The notes beneath the pieces are model-generated. The model had not been told where the DNA came from, did no database searches, and saw only the letters and a list, made by a program, of their open reading frames with translations. DNA of 64,000 nucleotides. Origin: Microcoleus sp. FACHB-831. GTDB taxonomy: Bacteria > Cyanobacteriota > Cyanobacteriia > Cyanobacteriales > FACHB-T130. Positions within the stretch are counted from its first letter, which is position 1, and each line of letters starts with the position of its first letter. Both the position numbers and the translations under genes were made by a program. The stretch lies in assembly GCF_014695585.1 (NCBI RefSeq), contig NZ_JACJON010000075.1, positions 124,001 through 188,000 on the forward strand. Direction: 5' to 3'. This document shows, in pieces, positions 17,373 through 26,778 of the stretch.

Positions 17373-19100
17373 TTAACGCCGACGCCACCACGTAACCAAA
17401 GCTGTAATAAAGCCAACCAAGGGCATGATAATCAGAGCAGTCCAAGCGAGGCTTCTTGATTGCTGAACTGACATATTGATGCGGCGATTTTTTACTTCCT
17501 TGGGGCGGATAGAAAGAACCTGCTCATCCCGTTTGCTCAACCAGGAGATGGAGTTAATAAACACATCTCCATTTAGCTGTTTGTCAAATAGATTATCAGT
17601 AGCAAAGTCAGAATTGCCCAAGACTACCAAGCGCGACACGGGTAGTTTCTGGTTAGGATTTGCAAGTGTTGGTGTCGGGGATGGCGTTGGTGCAGCCGTC
17701 GGACTAGCACTAGGCGACGAAGGGGGTAAACTGCTGGGCGTCGGTGTCGGAGAGGGCGATGCTGCTGTTGTAGGCGAGGCGGAAGGGCTGCTTGTTGGCG
17801 ACGGCGTGGGTTCTAAAGACGCAGTTTGGGGGGGATACGTGCGGCTGAGGGCGACACCTATAGCAAGAGGCCCTTGGCGATCGCTTTGTGGATTAAACTC
17901 CAGCGGTGTCTTGTCTGGGTTGCTCTCCCCCCAACTCTGGTCGCTGGTAATCAGCAAAGGTGATTGATCGATACCAGTTATCGGCGTCACATCCACTGGT
18001 CGCGCTAGGGGATAGAAGGAAAATCCCTCAACAAAATCTTTAGTTATTGGATGCTGACCGTAGCGGGTCACTAGGGGAGTCACTGGCCCCAAATCGAAAT
18101 TGCGATCGTTATCAGAAGCGTCAACAATTAGACGATTATCCAGCTTCACGCCCCATTCTTGCAGCAGGGTGTCCAGTCCGGGATTTATATTTGGATCTAC
18201 CATCAGTAGCACGCTACCGCCGCGCTGGAGATAATCCCTAATAGCGGAAACTTCTGCCTCAAATAAAGCCCGTTTAGGCCCAGCGATGACGATAGCTGCT
18301 GCATTTAGGGGAATTTCCAGGCGTTCGTCCAGCTTTAGCGGTTGAACGATGTAATTTTTTTCCTTTAGCGCCGCCAACGCCTGAGATATTCCACCTTGGA
18401 CAGCTTCGAGGGGATGTTCGCCGTGTCCTTGGAGGAAGTATATGTTGTCAGTGCGATCGCTGAGTATTTTTCCTATTTCCAGAGTTAACTTTGCCTCAGA
18501 TATGCGATCGCCTGGGTTCACCACTTGCACTAGCGGTCGCTTCTCGCCAGATTCTAGATAAACTTCACCTGCATTTGACGCGCCAACGCCAAACTTTTGT
18601 GCCAGCGTGGGGTTTGCATCTGGGTCAACAAACTCAAAACTAAATTGGGAATTATATTTGCGGTAATTTTCTAGCAATTCGCGATTGGCTGGGTCTTGGT
18701 TGCGGTCAAATACCAAAACTTTAACGGGCTGCTGTAAAGTCCGCACTAGCTGTTGCGTTTCCGGCGCAAGCGTATACAGTTGATTTTCAGTGAAGTCAAC
18801 GCGGACTGTATAGCGAGTTGCCAGAAAGTTAACTAGAGCCAAAATTACCACAACTGAGAGGCTGGCGATCGCGGCATTAGTCCCCACAGATGTAGACCGC
18901 TTTCCCCAAAATCCATTTGACGAACTGACTACATATACCAGCCACAACCCAATTATTACTAACCCGCTAATCAGCAACCCCAAGGTTATAGCATTCCAAA
19001 TGCCAGAGATAAACCCAGCGGTTAAACCCATTATGGTTAGTATTGGGCCTAGCCAAAACAGATTTGTTAAATATTTCCAATTATTCTTGATTTGTTTCAT
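17373..19100 (-). CDS. GldG-family ABC transporter auxiliary protein
   Basis: This 575-residue protein has three N-terminal hydrophobic segments (residues about 12-110), a large ABC_transp_aux/GldG soluble region (VDFTENQLYTLAPETQQLVRTLQ, IYFLQGHGEHPLEAVQGG, RGGSVLLMVDPNINPGLD), and a final span before WWRRR. Between residues about 430 and 485 is a Ser/Pro/Thr-rich insert (SPTPTPSSLPPSSPSASPT). In gliding bacteroidetes GldF/GldG/GldA form an ABC export complex; cyanobacterial relatives have no settled substrate. It lies 34 nt after the permease gene. Confidence 0.87.
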   Translation of the reverse strand: MKQIKNNWKYLTNLFWLGPILTIMGLTAGFISGIWNAITLGLLISGLVIIGLWLVYVVSSSNGFWGKRSTSVGTNAAIASLSVVVILALVNFLATRYTVRVDFTENQLYTLAPETQQLVRTLQQPVKVLVFDRNQDPANRELLENYRKYNSQFSFEFVDPDANPTLAQKFGVGASNAGEVYLESGEKRPLVQVVNPGDRISEAKLTLEIGKILSDRTDNIYFLQGHGEHPLEAVQGGISQALAALKEKNYIVQPLKLDERLEIPLNAAAIVIAGPKRALFEAEVSAIRDYLQRGGSVLLMVDPNINPGLDTLLQEWGVKLDNRLIVDASDNDRNFDLGPVTPLVTRYGQHPITKDFVEGFSFYPLARPVDVTPITGIDQSPLLITSDQSWGESNPDKTPLEFNPQSDRQGPLAIGVALSRTYPPQTASLEPTPSPTSSPSASPTTAASPSPTPTPSSLPPSSPSASPTAAPTPSPTPTLANPNQKLPVSRLVVLGNSDFATDNLFDKQLNGDVFINSISWLSKRDEQVLSIRPKEVKNRRINMSVQQSRSLAWTALIIMPLVGFITALVTWWRRR

Positions 19101-19134
19101 AGTTCATCTTTTATCGTTCCCCATTCCCCAATAT

Positions 19135-19944
19135 TTAAGAACGCTGAAAGCGCAACGCATCAATTGATTGAGCAGTTAGGAACACGCCTAAAAATATATA
19201 ACTGGCCAATACAATCAGGCTGCTCGTATCCACAACGCCTAGCACCAAGTTATTGTAGTGTTTCAGCAAAGATAGATGCCCTAAAGCATCTCCCAAAAAG
19301 CCGCCTATATTTTTTCCCACTAAATCGATTACCCAGAGAAACAACATTAGCGCGAAGGTGAAAACCGCCGCGATAATCGAACTTTCGGTGAGTGAAGAGA
19401 TAAACATTCCCAGCGATAAAACAGCCGCCGCCAGTAAAATTAAGGCCAGATGACCCAATAAGGGCACTTCCGGGCGGATGGGTGGAGTTGATGCACTAAA
19501 CGCGATCGCTTCATACGCTAGCAACGGCACTATCATTGTGATAAAAAACGTCAGCACTCCCAATAATTTACCCACAGCTACCGCCCAGTTGGTAACTGGC
19601 GATGTCGCTAATAATTCCAAAGTCCCCCGCTTGCGTTCCTCGGAATAAAGCCCCATCGATAAAATTGGCAGCACGAACAAAGCCAGCGTTCCCATTACGC
19701 CTAAAAATATTTGTAGGAACACGTAAGGGACATCAAAAGACTGTGTTTCCCCGCTTGGTTGTCCTTGGACATCGCTGAAAGCTGCTTGCTGAATTAGGCC
19801 ATCCTGTCCTAATAGAATTGCCACAAAAAAGTATCCAGATAAGAGCCAGAAAACTCCAGCCACCACATATGCTAATGGCGAAGCAAAATAACCCTGTAAT
19901 TCCTTGCGGTAAATCGCCACAATGTTACTAATCGCAATTAACAT
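19135..19944 (-). CDS. ABC-2 type permease (GldF-like)
   Basis: This 269-residue membrane protein has six hydrophobic spans and the ABC-2 features IVAIYRKELQGYFASPLAYVV at the N-terminus and EERKRGTLELLATSPVTNW in the first cytoplasmic loop. These are typical of GldF/NosY-type permeases. A 301-bp gap separates it from the ATPase gene upstream; the GldG-like gene follows closely. It is the membrane channel of the export complex. Confidence 0.88.
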   Translation of the reverse strand: MLIAISNIVAIYRKELQGYFASPLAYVVAGVFWLLSGYFFVAILLGQDGLIQQAAFSDVQGQPSGETQSFDVPYVFLQIFLGVMGTLALFVLPILSMGLYSEERKRGTLELLATSPVTNWAVAVGKLLGVLTFFITMIVPLLAYEAIAFSASTPPIRPEVPLLGHLALILLAAAVLSLGMFISSLTESSIIAAVFTFALMLFLWVIDLVGKNIGGFLGDALGHLSLLKHYNNLVLGVVDTSSLIVLASYIFLGVFLTAQSIDALRFQRS

Positions 19945-20245
19945 TTATATTTTTCTCCTAACTTTGATAACGATATAAATCGGTCTATATACAAATTTAC
20001 TAACTGTCAAATGCAACTTATAACAGCTTTCCTTCCTAACTTACAAACTCACTAAAGCGGAGTTTATACAATTTCTTTAACTGCAAAACCCAACTTTTAA
20101 TCAGCTAGACATAAATAAACTAAAAAAATCTAACCCCAAAAAACCTTTCCCTACAAGTGAAGGAGACAAAGTTCTCCCTTTGCCTTGCAGTAGAGGGTTT
20201 GGGGGTGAGATCAATATTTTATGTTTAATTATGTCCATCTAATCA
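19945..20245. other. Gap inside the Gld-like operon with a short palindrome
   Basis: No gene is seen. The gap is AT-rich. Near 20139-20203 it carries a repeat-like stretch (CCCTACAAGTGAAGGAGAC ... TTCTCCCTTTGCC ... GAGGGTTTGGGGGTGAGA), including GGAGA..TTCTCC as a small hairpin. This resembles the degenerate repeats common between cyanobacterial genes. Confidence 0.45.
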
Positions 20246-21289
20246 TCAGCTATCAACTTTTTGTTCGTTATTGTCTGTTGTATCTACGGGAATTTCTGTT
20301 CCCCCAAATCCCTGGCCGGGAAGCGCTAATGGCTCCGGTATCTTTTCTTCGGTTGTCAGTTCTAAAAACACATCCTCAAGGCTAGCCTTAGTGCGTCGCA
20401 TTTCATACAATACCAATCCTGCGCCAACTAATACAGCCGAAATATCGCGTCCCGGTTCCGCACCAGGTTCGGAGATGACGCGGATCTGACATCTATTATT
20501 TTCGGATAAATCTGACGCTTCTCCAATTGGTTCTACCAGTCGCACTCCTGGCAAAATCTTGATCAACTGTTGCACTTGTTCGATGTCTCCCTCTACATCT
20601 ATTTCATAACCCGAACCACCAGCTAACTGCGCCATCAAGTTTTCTATGGTGTTCGTCGCCACAACCTTGCCACGATTGATAATTGCTACGCGGTTACAGG
20701 TCATGCTGACTTCTGGCAAAATATGGGTCGAGAGGATGATGGTGTGAGTACCAGCGAGGCTTTTAATTAAGTTGCGTACTTCTATGATTTGCCTGGGGTC
20801 AAGGCCAATGGTGGGTTCATCTAAAATGATCGCGGGTGGGTCGTGGACTATTGCTTGAGCAATGCCAACTCGCTGTTTATATCCTTTAGACAGCTTGCGG
20901 ATTATTACTTTGCGCTTGTCTGTTATATTGCAGCGCTCCATTGCATCGTTTACCCTAGATTTGCGATCGCGCCCTTTAACTCCCTTGATCTGCGCCACAA
21001 AATCCAAAAATCCCTCAACGGTCATGTCTGGATATAAAGGCGGTATCTCTGGTAAATACCCAATCCGCCGCCTCACTTCCATCGAATTTTCATGCACGTC
21101 ATACCCGGCAATTCTCGCCGTTCCCCTGGTGGCGGGTAAATACCCCGCCAATATCCGCATGGTTGTTGTTTTACCAGCTCCGTTGGGGCCGAGGAATCCC
21201 ACAATTTCCCCTGGCTCTACAGAGAATGTAACATCCTCAATGGCTGGCGTGGAGCCATAAATTTTGCTTAAATTCTCAACTTCAATCAT
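20246..21289 (-). CDS. ABC transporter ATPase (GldA-like)
   Basis: This 347-residue ATPase has Walker A GPNGAGKTT, signature LSKGYKQRVGIAQAI, Walker B AIILDEPTIGLD and the H-loop ILSTHILPE. The C-terminal about 110 residues are typical of ABC-2 export ATPases and end in an acidic tail. With the downstream permease, GldG-like and DUF4340 proteins it makes a complete Gld-like ABC system. Its substrate, possibly a polysaccharide or a surface component, is unknown. Confidence 0.88.
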   Translation of the reverse strand: MIEVENLSKIYGSTPAIEDVTFSVEPGEIVGFLGPNGAGKTTTMRILAGYLPATRGTARIAGYDVHENSMEVRRRIGYLPEIPPLYPDMTVEGFLDFVAQIKGVKGRDRKSRVNDAMERCNITDKRKVIIRKLSKGYKQRVGIAQAIVHDPPAIILDEPTIGLDPRQIIEVRNLIKSLAGTHTIILSTHILPEVSMTCNRVAIINRGKVVATNTIENLMAQLAGGSGYEIDVEGDIEQVQQLIKILPGVRLVEPIGEASDLSENNRCQIRVISEPGAEPGRDISAVLVGAGLVLYEMRRTKASLEDVFLELTTEEKIPEPLALPGQGFGGTEIPVDTTDNNEQKVDS

Positions 21290-21546
21290 AAGAGGCGCTT
21301 GCGCTAGGGGAAGAGAGGAACTAAAAATTAGCGACTAGATAGGGCTATTAATCAGCTTTGCAGCTTGACAGACAATATCAGAATATTAAACTAATAGCCG
21401 TTATCCTGTTCCTTAAGCCTGTTCGTGGTTCATGCCTAATGGGTAATGGGACATGGGCGTGGGGTAGAAAAAAGAATCAAACTGATGATCTCCAATACCC
21501 AATTCCCAATTACTCATTACCTAAGACAATTAGCCCAGAAGCAAAT

Positions 21547-23640
21547 ATGGCTCCATCAACCTTATATGTCAACGCAACAACTGGCAAGGATAGTGGCACA
21601 GGCACTCAATCTGCCCCATTGAAGACGATTGCTAGGGCGCTGCAACTAATTACCTCTGGAACTAGAATTCAACTGGCTGCTGGCACTTACAGCACCGCCA
21701 GCGGTGAGGTGTTTCCCCTGGTTATTCCTGCTGGCGTTGTGGTGGTGGGCAATGAAAGCACTAAAGGCAAGGGGATTGCGATCGCAGGTGGTGGAGCATA
21801 CGCCAGTCCCACTCTTGGCAACCAAAATATCGCTCTGCGGTTAGATGCCAATTCCCAATTGCGCGGGGTCACAGTAACGAATTCTGCCCCACAGGGAACG
21901 GGAGTCTGGATTGAAGCGGGAAACCCTACGCTAGCTAACAATACTTTCACGGGTTGCGGTCTAGGCGGCGTTTTTGCGACGGGAACGGCAAAACCAATTA
22001 TTCTTGATAATCTGTTTGTTCAAAATGACACGCGCGGTTTGTACTTGGGACGCAACGCCAAAGGCGAAGTGCGCCGAAATGTTGTAGAGAGATCCGGCAA
22101 TGGCATGGCGATAAGCGATCGCTCTGCTCCCTTAATTGCTGATAACAAAATTTTTGCCAATACCGCTGGAATCGTTCTCTCTAACGATGCGCGTCCTGTT
22201 TTGCGCCGCAATCTTATAGAAAAAAACTCACAAGCTGGTTTAATTGTCAAGGATAACGCCAGACCAGCTTTGGGCAGCAACCAAGACCCCGCGGGGAACA
22301 TCCTGCGCGATAATGGTTCAGTCGATTTACAAAATGCTACAAACTTTAAGCTAGTTTCCTCTGGAAATCAGCTTAATCCGGCACGAGTGCAAGGCCAGAT
22401 GGAATTTGTTGCAGCTATTGTTCCCCAACGTCCTCTCGGCCCTGCACAATTTAGCGATGTTGCTGGTTATTGGGCGGAGGTGTTTATTCAGGGATTGGTT
22501 ACAAGAGGTCTAATTAGTGGCTTCCCCGATGGCAGCTTTAAGCCAGAAGCTAATATTACTAGAGCTGAGTATGCGGCAATTATTGCCAAAACTTTTAAAT
22601 TGCCCCCACAGGCGGGACGGACTGGGGTTTTCAAGGATGTGCCAACCAATTTTTGGGCGGCGCCAGCAATTCGCTCTTCAGCACAAATGGGGTTTATTTC
22701 TGGGTTTCCCGATGGCACGTTTCGACCGGGGCAAAATCTTACTCGCATCCAGGCGATTGTATCCTTGGTGAGCGGTTTGGGATGGAGTGGAGGAAATACT
22801 AATTTGGTGAGTATATATCGCGATCGCGCCCAAATTCCCAGCTATGCCACAAATGCCGCCGCAACCGCCACGCAAAAACGTCTGATTGTGAACTATCCCC
22901 AAGTTGACCAACTCGAACCGATGCGCGATATTACCCGCGCCTCCGTTGCAGCACTAATCTACCAAGCATTAGTCGCAACGGGACAAGCATCGGCAATTAA
23001 TTCGCCCTACATTGTCAATCCCGACCCATCAGCCCCCAGTTTTACGGATATTCAGCAACACTGGTCAGAACCTTTTGTGCGCGGATTAGCAACCCAAGAC
23101 TTAATCGGAGGATTTGCCGATGGTAGTTTTAAACCAGACGAGCAGTTAAATCGCGCAGCTTATGCCGCTTTGTTGGTAAAAGCCTTTAACCCGCCTCCCA
23201 AACGTCCAGCCATAGAATTCAGCGATGTCCCGCCTGATTTTTGGGCATATAAAGCGATTCAGCAAGCAACAATGGGCGGCTTTATGTCTGGATATCCCGA
23301 CGGAAAATTCCGTCCAACCCAAAATCTGCTAAGACTTCAGTTGATAGTGTCCCTAGCCAATGGTTTGGGACTACCCGCCGGAGACGAAAAAATTTTAACC
23401 CGCTACGATGATTATTTGGCGATTCCCGCCTCTGTCCGCTCCAGTGTCGCTAGTGCAACACAAAAAGGAATAAATATCAACTATTCGGGTATGGAGCAAA
23501 TAAATCCCACCCGCGAAGTCACAAGAGGCGAGGCAGCTGCTATGGTTTATCAGGCGTTAGTCACGGCAGGGCGATTGCCTGCCATTAAATCGCCTTATGT
23601 TGTTATTGAGCGAAGCGTTGCGAATGCGCGATCGCATTAA
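21547..23640 (+). CDS. DUF1565 beta-helix protein with C-terminal SLH domains
   Basis: I choose the ATG at 21547 (697 residues); the frame extends upstream only through intergenic repeat sequence. Residues about 1-300 form a DUF1565/parallel beta-helix domain (LYVNATTGKDSGTGTQSAP, AAGTYSTASGEVFPL) closely resembling that of the gene at 3001-5415. From about residue 300 there are six SLH-like repeats in two triplets (FSDVAGYWAEVFIQGL, FKDVPTNFWAAPAI, FTDIQQHWSEPFVRGL, FSDVPPDFWAYKAI and two degenerate ones). These should bind envelope polysaccharide. No signal peptide is visible from this start, which is odd for an SLH protein. The last residues derive from a HIP1-containing repeat. Confidence 0.82.
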   Translation: MAPSTLYVNATTGKDSGTGTQSAPLKTIARALQLITSGTRIQLAAGTYSTASGEVFPLVIPAGVVVVGNESTKGKGIAIAGGGAYASPTLGNQNIALRLDANSQLRGVTVTNSAPQGTGVWIEAGNPTLANNTFTGCGLGGVFATGTAKPIILDNLFVQNDTRGLYLGRNAKGEVRRNVVERSGNGMAISDRSAPLIADNKIFANTAGIVLSNDARPVLRRNLIEKNSQAGLIVKDNARPALGSNQDPAGNILRDNGSVDLQNATNFKLVSSGNQLNPARVQGQMEFVAAIVPQRPLGPAQFSDVAGYWAEVFIQGLVTRGLISGFPDGSFKPEANITRAEYAAIIAKTFKLPPQAGRTGVFKDVPTNFWAAPAIRSSAQMGFISGFPDGTFRPGQNLTRIQAIVSLVSGLGWSGGNTNLVSIYRDRAQIPSYATNAAATATQKRLIVNYPQVDQLEPMRDITRASVAALIYQALVATGQASAINSPYIVNPDPSAPSFTDIQQHWSEPFVRGLATQDLIGGFADGSFKPDEQLNRAAYAALLVKAFNPPPKRPAIEFSDVPPDFWAYKAIQQATMGGFMSGYPDGKFRPTQNLLRLQLIVSLANGLGLPAGDEKILTRYDDYLAIPASVRSSVASATQKGININYSGMEQINPTREVTRGEAAAMVYQALVTAGRLPAIKSPYVVIERSVANARSH

Positions 23641-23646
23641 TGTTGG

Positions 23647-24435
23647 ATGATAGAGCAACAGTCCCAAGACTCAGCAGCCGCCTACGCAGAGGTATTGCTA
23701 GTTCACTACTCTTTTGAACTGGCAGGGTACAAAGCTGAGGAATTAATTGGCCAGTGGCTGAAAAACTATTCAGCCAGTTGGGTTCGTCTGGCTGTTATTG
23801 AGGCGCTATATCAGGGACGTTACAAATCGATTTCTGTTGAGCAAATCTTAGCCGTCTGGTCTCGACGCGGCAGAGCTTTGTATCACTTTAACCACGAATT
23901 TGAACGTCTAATTTGTCGTAAGTTTCCTCAAAATCTACTAGAAGTTTGGATGGATGATGCCACACTTCCCAAGGCCGAAACAGAAGCACGCTCCATCTCG
24001 CCCGTCCCTGCCAGCGTTCGACCCCCCTCAGAGTCAGAAATTAAAACTCACGATATTCCAGAGGTGAAACCGCAAGAAAAAGTCACCCCTCAAGAATGGC
24101 CAACTCCCACCTATGCCCTAGAAGGCCGGGAAGGGGCAAAACTCAGAACTCAAAATTACCCCCAAGTGGGGGCGGTGTCGGCTGAAACCGCTCAGAACCA
24201 TTTCAAGCCTAAAGAACACCTCCCAGAGCAGCCAACTGATATCGGCAAAGCCACCGGGGCGCTAGTGCGGCAAAGTCCCGCACAAATTGTTTCTTACCAA
24301 GCGGATTGGTCGCGCTGGGATGCCAGCAAGCGCCCGATTGACCAGTTTACCCCCCCGCCAGATGCTTCTGACTTTTACCAGAAGCTTAAGTCTGTTGCCC
24401 AGCACCAAAAAGAAAAAGGGACTGGGAAAAGTTAG
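23647..24435 (+). CDS. Conserved hypothetical protein, cyanobacterial type
   Basis: I do not recognise a characterised family in this 262-residue protein. Residues 1-105 look like a compact helical domain (AAYAEVLLVHYSFELAGYKAEELIGQWL, WVRLAVIEALYQGRYKSISVEQILAVWSRRG, FERLICRKFPQNL). The remainder is Pro/Glu/Lys-rich and probably disordered, ending in a short helix (DFYQKLKSVAQHQKEKG). No membrane segment is seen. The start is 6 nt after the SLH gene stop, so the two may be co-transcribed. The well-formed N-domain argues that it is a real gene. Confidence 0.65.
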   Translation: MIEQQSQDSAAAYAEVLLVHYSFELAGYKAEELIGQWLKNYSASWVRLAVIEALYQGRYKSISVEQILAVWSRRGRALYHFNHEFERLICRKFPQNLLEVWMDDATLPKAETEARSISPVPASVRPPSESEIKTHDIPEVKPQEKVTPQEWPTPTYALEGREGAKLRTQNYPQVGAVSAETAQNHFKPKEHLPEQPTDIGKATGALVRQSPAQIVSYQADWSRWDASKRPIDQFTPPPDASDFYQKLKSVAQHQKEKGTGKS

Positions 24436-24517
24436 AAGTTTTGTCTCGACGCGATGCATCGCGTCTGAGTTTTGAGTTGGGAGTTAAAAAACTCTTCAAC
24501 TGATAGCGCCTAATTTA

Positions 24518-24613
24518 TATAGCGGTTCTCACTCGCATTCATAAAATTTAATCTAGGGGCGCAAAGCTTTGCACCCCTGCAATATTAATCGAGCCGAATT
24601 GAGAACCGCTATA
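24518..24613. mobile_element. 96-bp MITE-like palindromic element
   Basis: TATAGCGGTTCTCA (24518-24531) is perfectly inverted at 24600-24613. The interior holds a second hairpin, GGGGCGCAAAGCTTTGCACCCC-like, near 24554-24576. Termini beginning with TATA and a short non-coding interior fit a small non-autonomous element with TA target preference. It lies between convergent genes. Confidence 0.6.
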
Positions 24614-24632
24614 ACTTTTAACCGTGTTATCT

Positions 24633-25193
24633 TCAAACACTGGCAGCGGCATCGGTTGCCTTTGCGGGTGTCTGAGTGCCGCCCATGCGAATCTCTGAGC
24701 AGAAAGACGCCATGCTAAAGCCGCCAAATCGCTTTAAAATGCTGGTGCGTAGCCGCAGGTTTGGGCTGGCAAACCAAATGCGCTCTTCCGAGTACATGGT
24801 TTCGTAGTCGGTAATCAGGGTCATTGCATCATCGCTGCCCATTATGTACCGACCCGCAACAGAGGCTTTTTCGGCATAGCCAACGTCCCGCAGTAACTTG
24901 CCTTCGTTGGGTTTATCAGCATCTGGGATGGGGACGAGAATGGTGGAACCAGCGTGTTTTTCTTTATCCCATTCCATTGTGCCGTCCCAAGTGACGCGAG
25001 CTGCCCCCCAAGCTAAGGCTGGGTCGATTTCGTATTGCTCGCACAGCTTGATTACTTCTGGATCGTCTTTAGGGAGCATCTCAATCTTGATTTCTGACTT
25101 ACCGCTTTCGGCTTGTCTAAAAGCCAGATGGTGACTGGTGCGTTGTGAAGACCAGTTGCCAGCGCTCTGCTGAAAAAACTCTTGAATATCCAT
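24633..25193 (-). CDS. cpcS: Phycobiliprotein lyase CpcS/CpeS type
   Basis: This 186-residue protein begins [25 protein letters not shown] and continues with [23 protein letters not shown] and [21 protein letters not shown], diagnostic of the lipocalin-like CpcS/CpeS chromophore lyases. These attach phycocyanobilin to the conserved Cys of phycobiliprotein subunits in the cytoplasm. The ATG at 25193 is preferred over an adjacent TTG. It is monocistronic and divergent from the RTX gene. Confidence 0.93.
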   Translation of the reverse strand: MDIQEFFQQSAGNWSSQRTSHHLAFRQAESGKSEIKIEMLPKDDPEVIKLCEQYEIDPALAWGAARVTWDGTMEWDKEKHAGSTILVPIPDADKPNEGKLLRDVGYAEKASVAGRYIMGSDDAMTLITDYETMYSEERIWFASPNLRLRTSILKRFGGFSMASFCSEIRMGGTQTPAKATDAAASV

Positions 25194-25346
25194 CAATCAA
25201 ATTATCCTGTGGCTGGGGTGTTTAGATTGCTTTCAATATCTTAAATGACCATTCGCAAGAGAGAGCCTTAGCGATCGCGTGCGATCTATAAAAAAAGAAC
25301 TAATTCCTTTGTTGAGTGTCTTGCTATTTCTAGGTAAAAGTGCATC

Positions 25347-25880
25347 ATGTCAAGAATTCACGGTACTCCCGGCAATGATTGTATAAACGCCACCCCAGGC
25401 GATGATGTTATTCTCGGCTATGCAGGCGATGATAAGCTGATCGGTCGCTGTGGGAATGACCTTATTCACGGCGGTCAAGGCAATGACACCATCGAAGGGG
25501 GAGAAGGCGACGACTCTCTGTTCGGCGAAGCTGGGGAAGATTATTTAGTAGGTGGAGCGGGACGCGATCGCTTATTCGGCGGCAACGGTAATGATATCTT
25601 GGTTGGCGGCGAAGGTAACGATCGCCTCAACGGGGGCGCTGGCAATGACCTATACGTTTACTGTCCCCGTGATGGCTTTGACATAATTGAGGACGAATCC
25701 GGAATTGATGTGCTACACCTACAGGGCATCTTTTCTGATGATGTCGAGGTCAATTTTGTCATCGGTGGTTGGCTGTGTGTATACTATCGCGGCCAGCCCA
25801 TCGTTAAAATGCGGGGTTTGGAGTATATCCAAACTGAAGACGGGCGCTTTTCCGTCGTTCGATGGCTGATGGCTAGCTGA
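25347..25880 (+). CDS. RTX/hemolysin-type calcium-binding repeat protein
   Basis: This 177-residue protein is made largely of GGxGxDxLx nonapeptides (residues about 8-105: GNDTIEGGEGDDSLFGEAG, GGNGNDILVGGEGNDRLNGG), which fold as a calcium-binding parallel beta-roll. A C-terminal tail of about 70 residues includes DGFDIIEDESGIDVLHLQG, the usual cap of cyanobacterial RTX proteins. Such proteins are normally exported by type I secretion. No secretion genes are adjacent. The small size means it has no separate effector domain. Confidence 0.85.
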   Translation: MSRIHGTPGNDCINATPGDDVILGYAGDDKLIGRCGNDLIHGGQGNDTIEGGEGDDSLFGEAGEDYLVGGAGRDRLFGGNGNDILVGGEGNDRLNGGAGNDLYVYCPRDGFDIIEDESGIDVLHLQGIFSDDVEVNFVIGGWLCVYYRGQPIVKMRGLEYIQTEDGRFSVVRWLMAS

Positions 25881-25999
25881 GTTATGAATGCTGAATTTAG
25901 CATTCATTATTCTGGATTGAGGATTGGGCATCTACCATCAGGTATTCCCCATTTACTATTGCCGCTAATCTCCCAGTCCCTTCACGATTGATAAATTCT

Positions 26000-26689
26000 T
26001 TATTGGTTGTTGCTTTCAGACAAGCGCTGGAGCGAGATGGTGGCAGCTTGAGAAACTTGGGTATGAGCGTCTTTTTCCAGATATTTTAGAGCTGAGATGC
26101 TCTTTTCGCTGGGAAGATGACCCAAAGCTTCTGCTAAACGCTGACGTACAAGCCAATCTTCTGACTGAGCAAAGCGAAGAATTTTATCGACAGATTCTAT
26201 AGCTTTGATTTCTCCTAAAGCGGCGATCGCTGCCTGTTGCAACACCACTTCTTCGCAATCTAAAGCTTGAACTAAGACGTCGTAGGCGCGGATATCTTTC
26301 AAGTTGCCCAAGCTAACGGCGGCGCTGAAACGCACGAGCCAGTCTGTATCTTCGTAAAATGCCCGCGCTAGGGGTTCAAATGCTCTCCCATCAGCTAGAT
26401 AACCCAATGCACCAGCAGCATCAGCACGAATGCCGTAATCTGGGTCATTTTCGAGCAATTTCACGAGAATCGCATAGCATTCATCGGTCTGTTTTATCCC
26501 CAGCGCAAAGACTGCCATTGACCGTATTTGCAGGTTTTCGTCATCTAAAACCTTTTTAATCAACGGTACTGCATCTACTGCTGGGAAGTTCCGCAGTCCG
26601 GCAAGCGCCAACATGCGATCGCGCGAGTTGCTGCTGTCTAGCTGAGTGGATATTTGATCTAGGCTCGTATGATTCATGGATTTTCCCAT
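26000..26689 (-). CDS. HEAT-repeat protein, NblB/CpcE-like
   Basis: About 229 residues form five or six HEAT/PBS-lyase repeats (DENLQIRSMAVFALG, DPDYGIRADAAGALGYLAD, DTDWLVRFSAAVSLGNLKD, SEDWLVRQRLAEALGHLPS). The pattern is that of phycobilisome-related HEAT proteins such as NblB and CpcE/F. These bind phycobiliproteins or chromophores during assembly or degradation. The nearby cpcS supports a phycobilisome link, but the exact role is inference. Three starts are possible (TTG 26701, ATG 26689, ATG 26677). Confidence 0.75.
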   Translation of the reverse strand: MGKSMNHTSLDQISTQLDSSNSRDRMLALAGLRNFPAVDAVPLIKKVLDDENLQIRSMAVFALGIKQTDECYAILVKLLENDPDYGIRADAAGALGYLADGRAFEPLARAFYEDTDWLVRFSAAVSLGNLKDIRAYDVLVQALDCEEVVLQQAAIAALGEIKAIESVDKILRFAQSEDWLVRQRLAEALGHLPSEKSISALKYLEKDAHTQVSQAATISLQRLSESNNQ

Positions 26690-26778
26690 TCTTCTTAACA
26701 AATTTTAATATATATTCTCAGGAATCGACCTTTACGGTTAACCGAAAGGCGGTGTAGGGTGAGCTATTTTTAGGCTAG

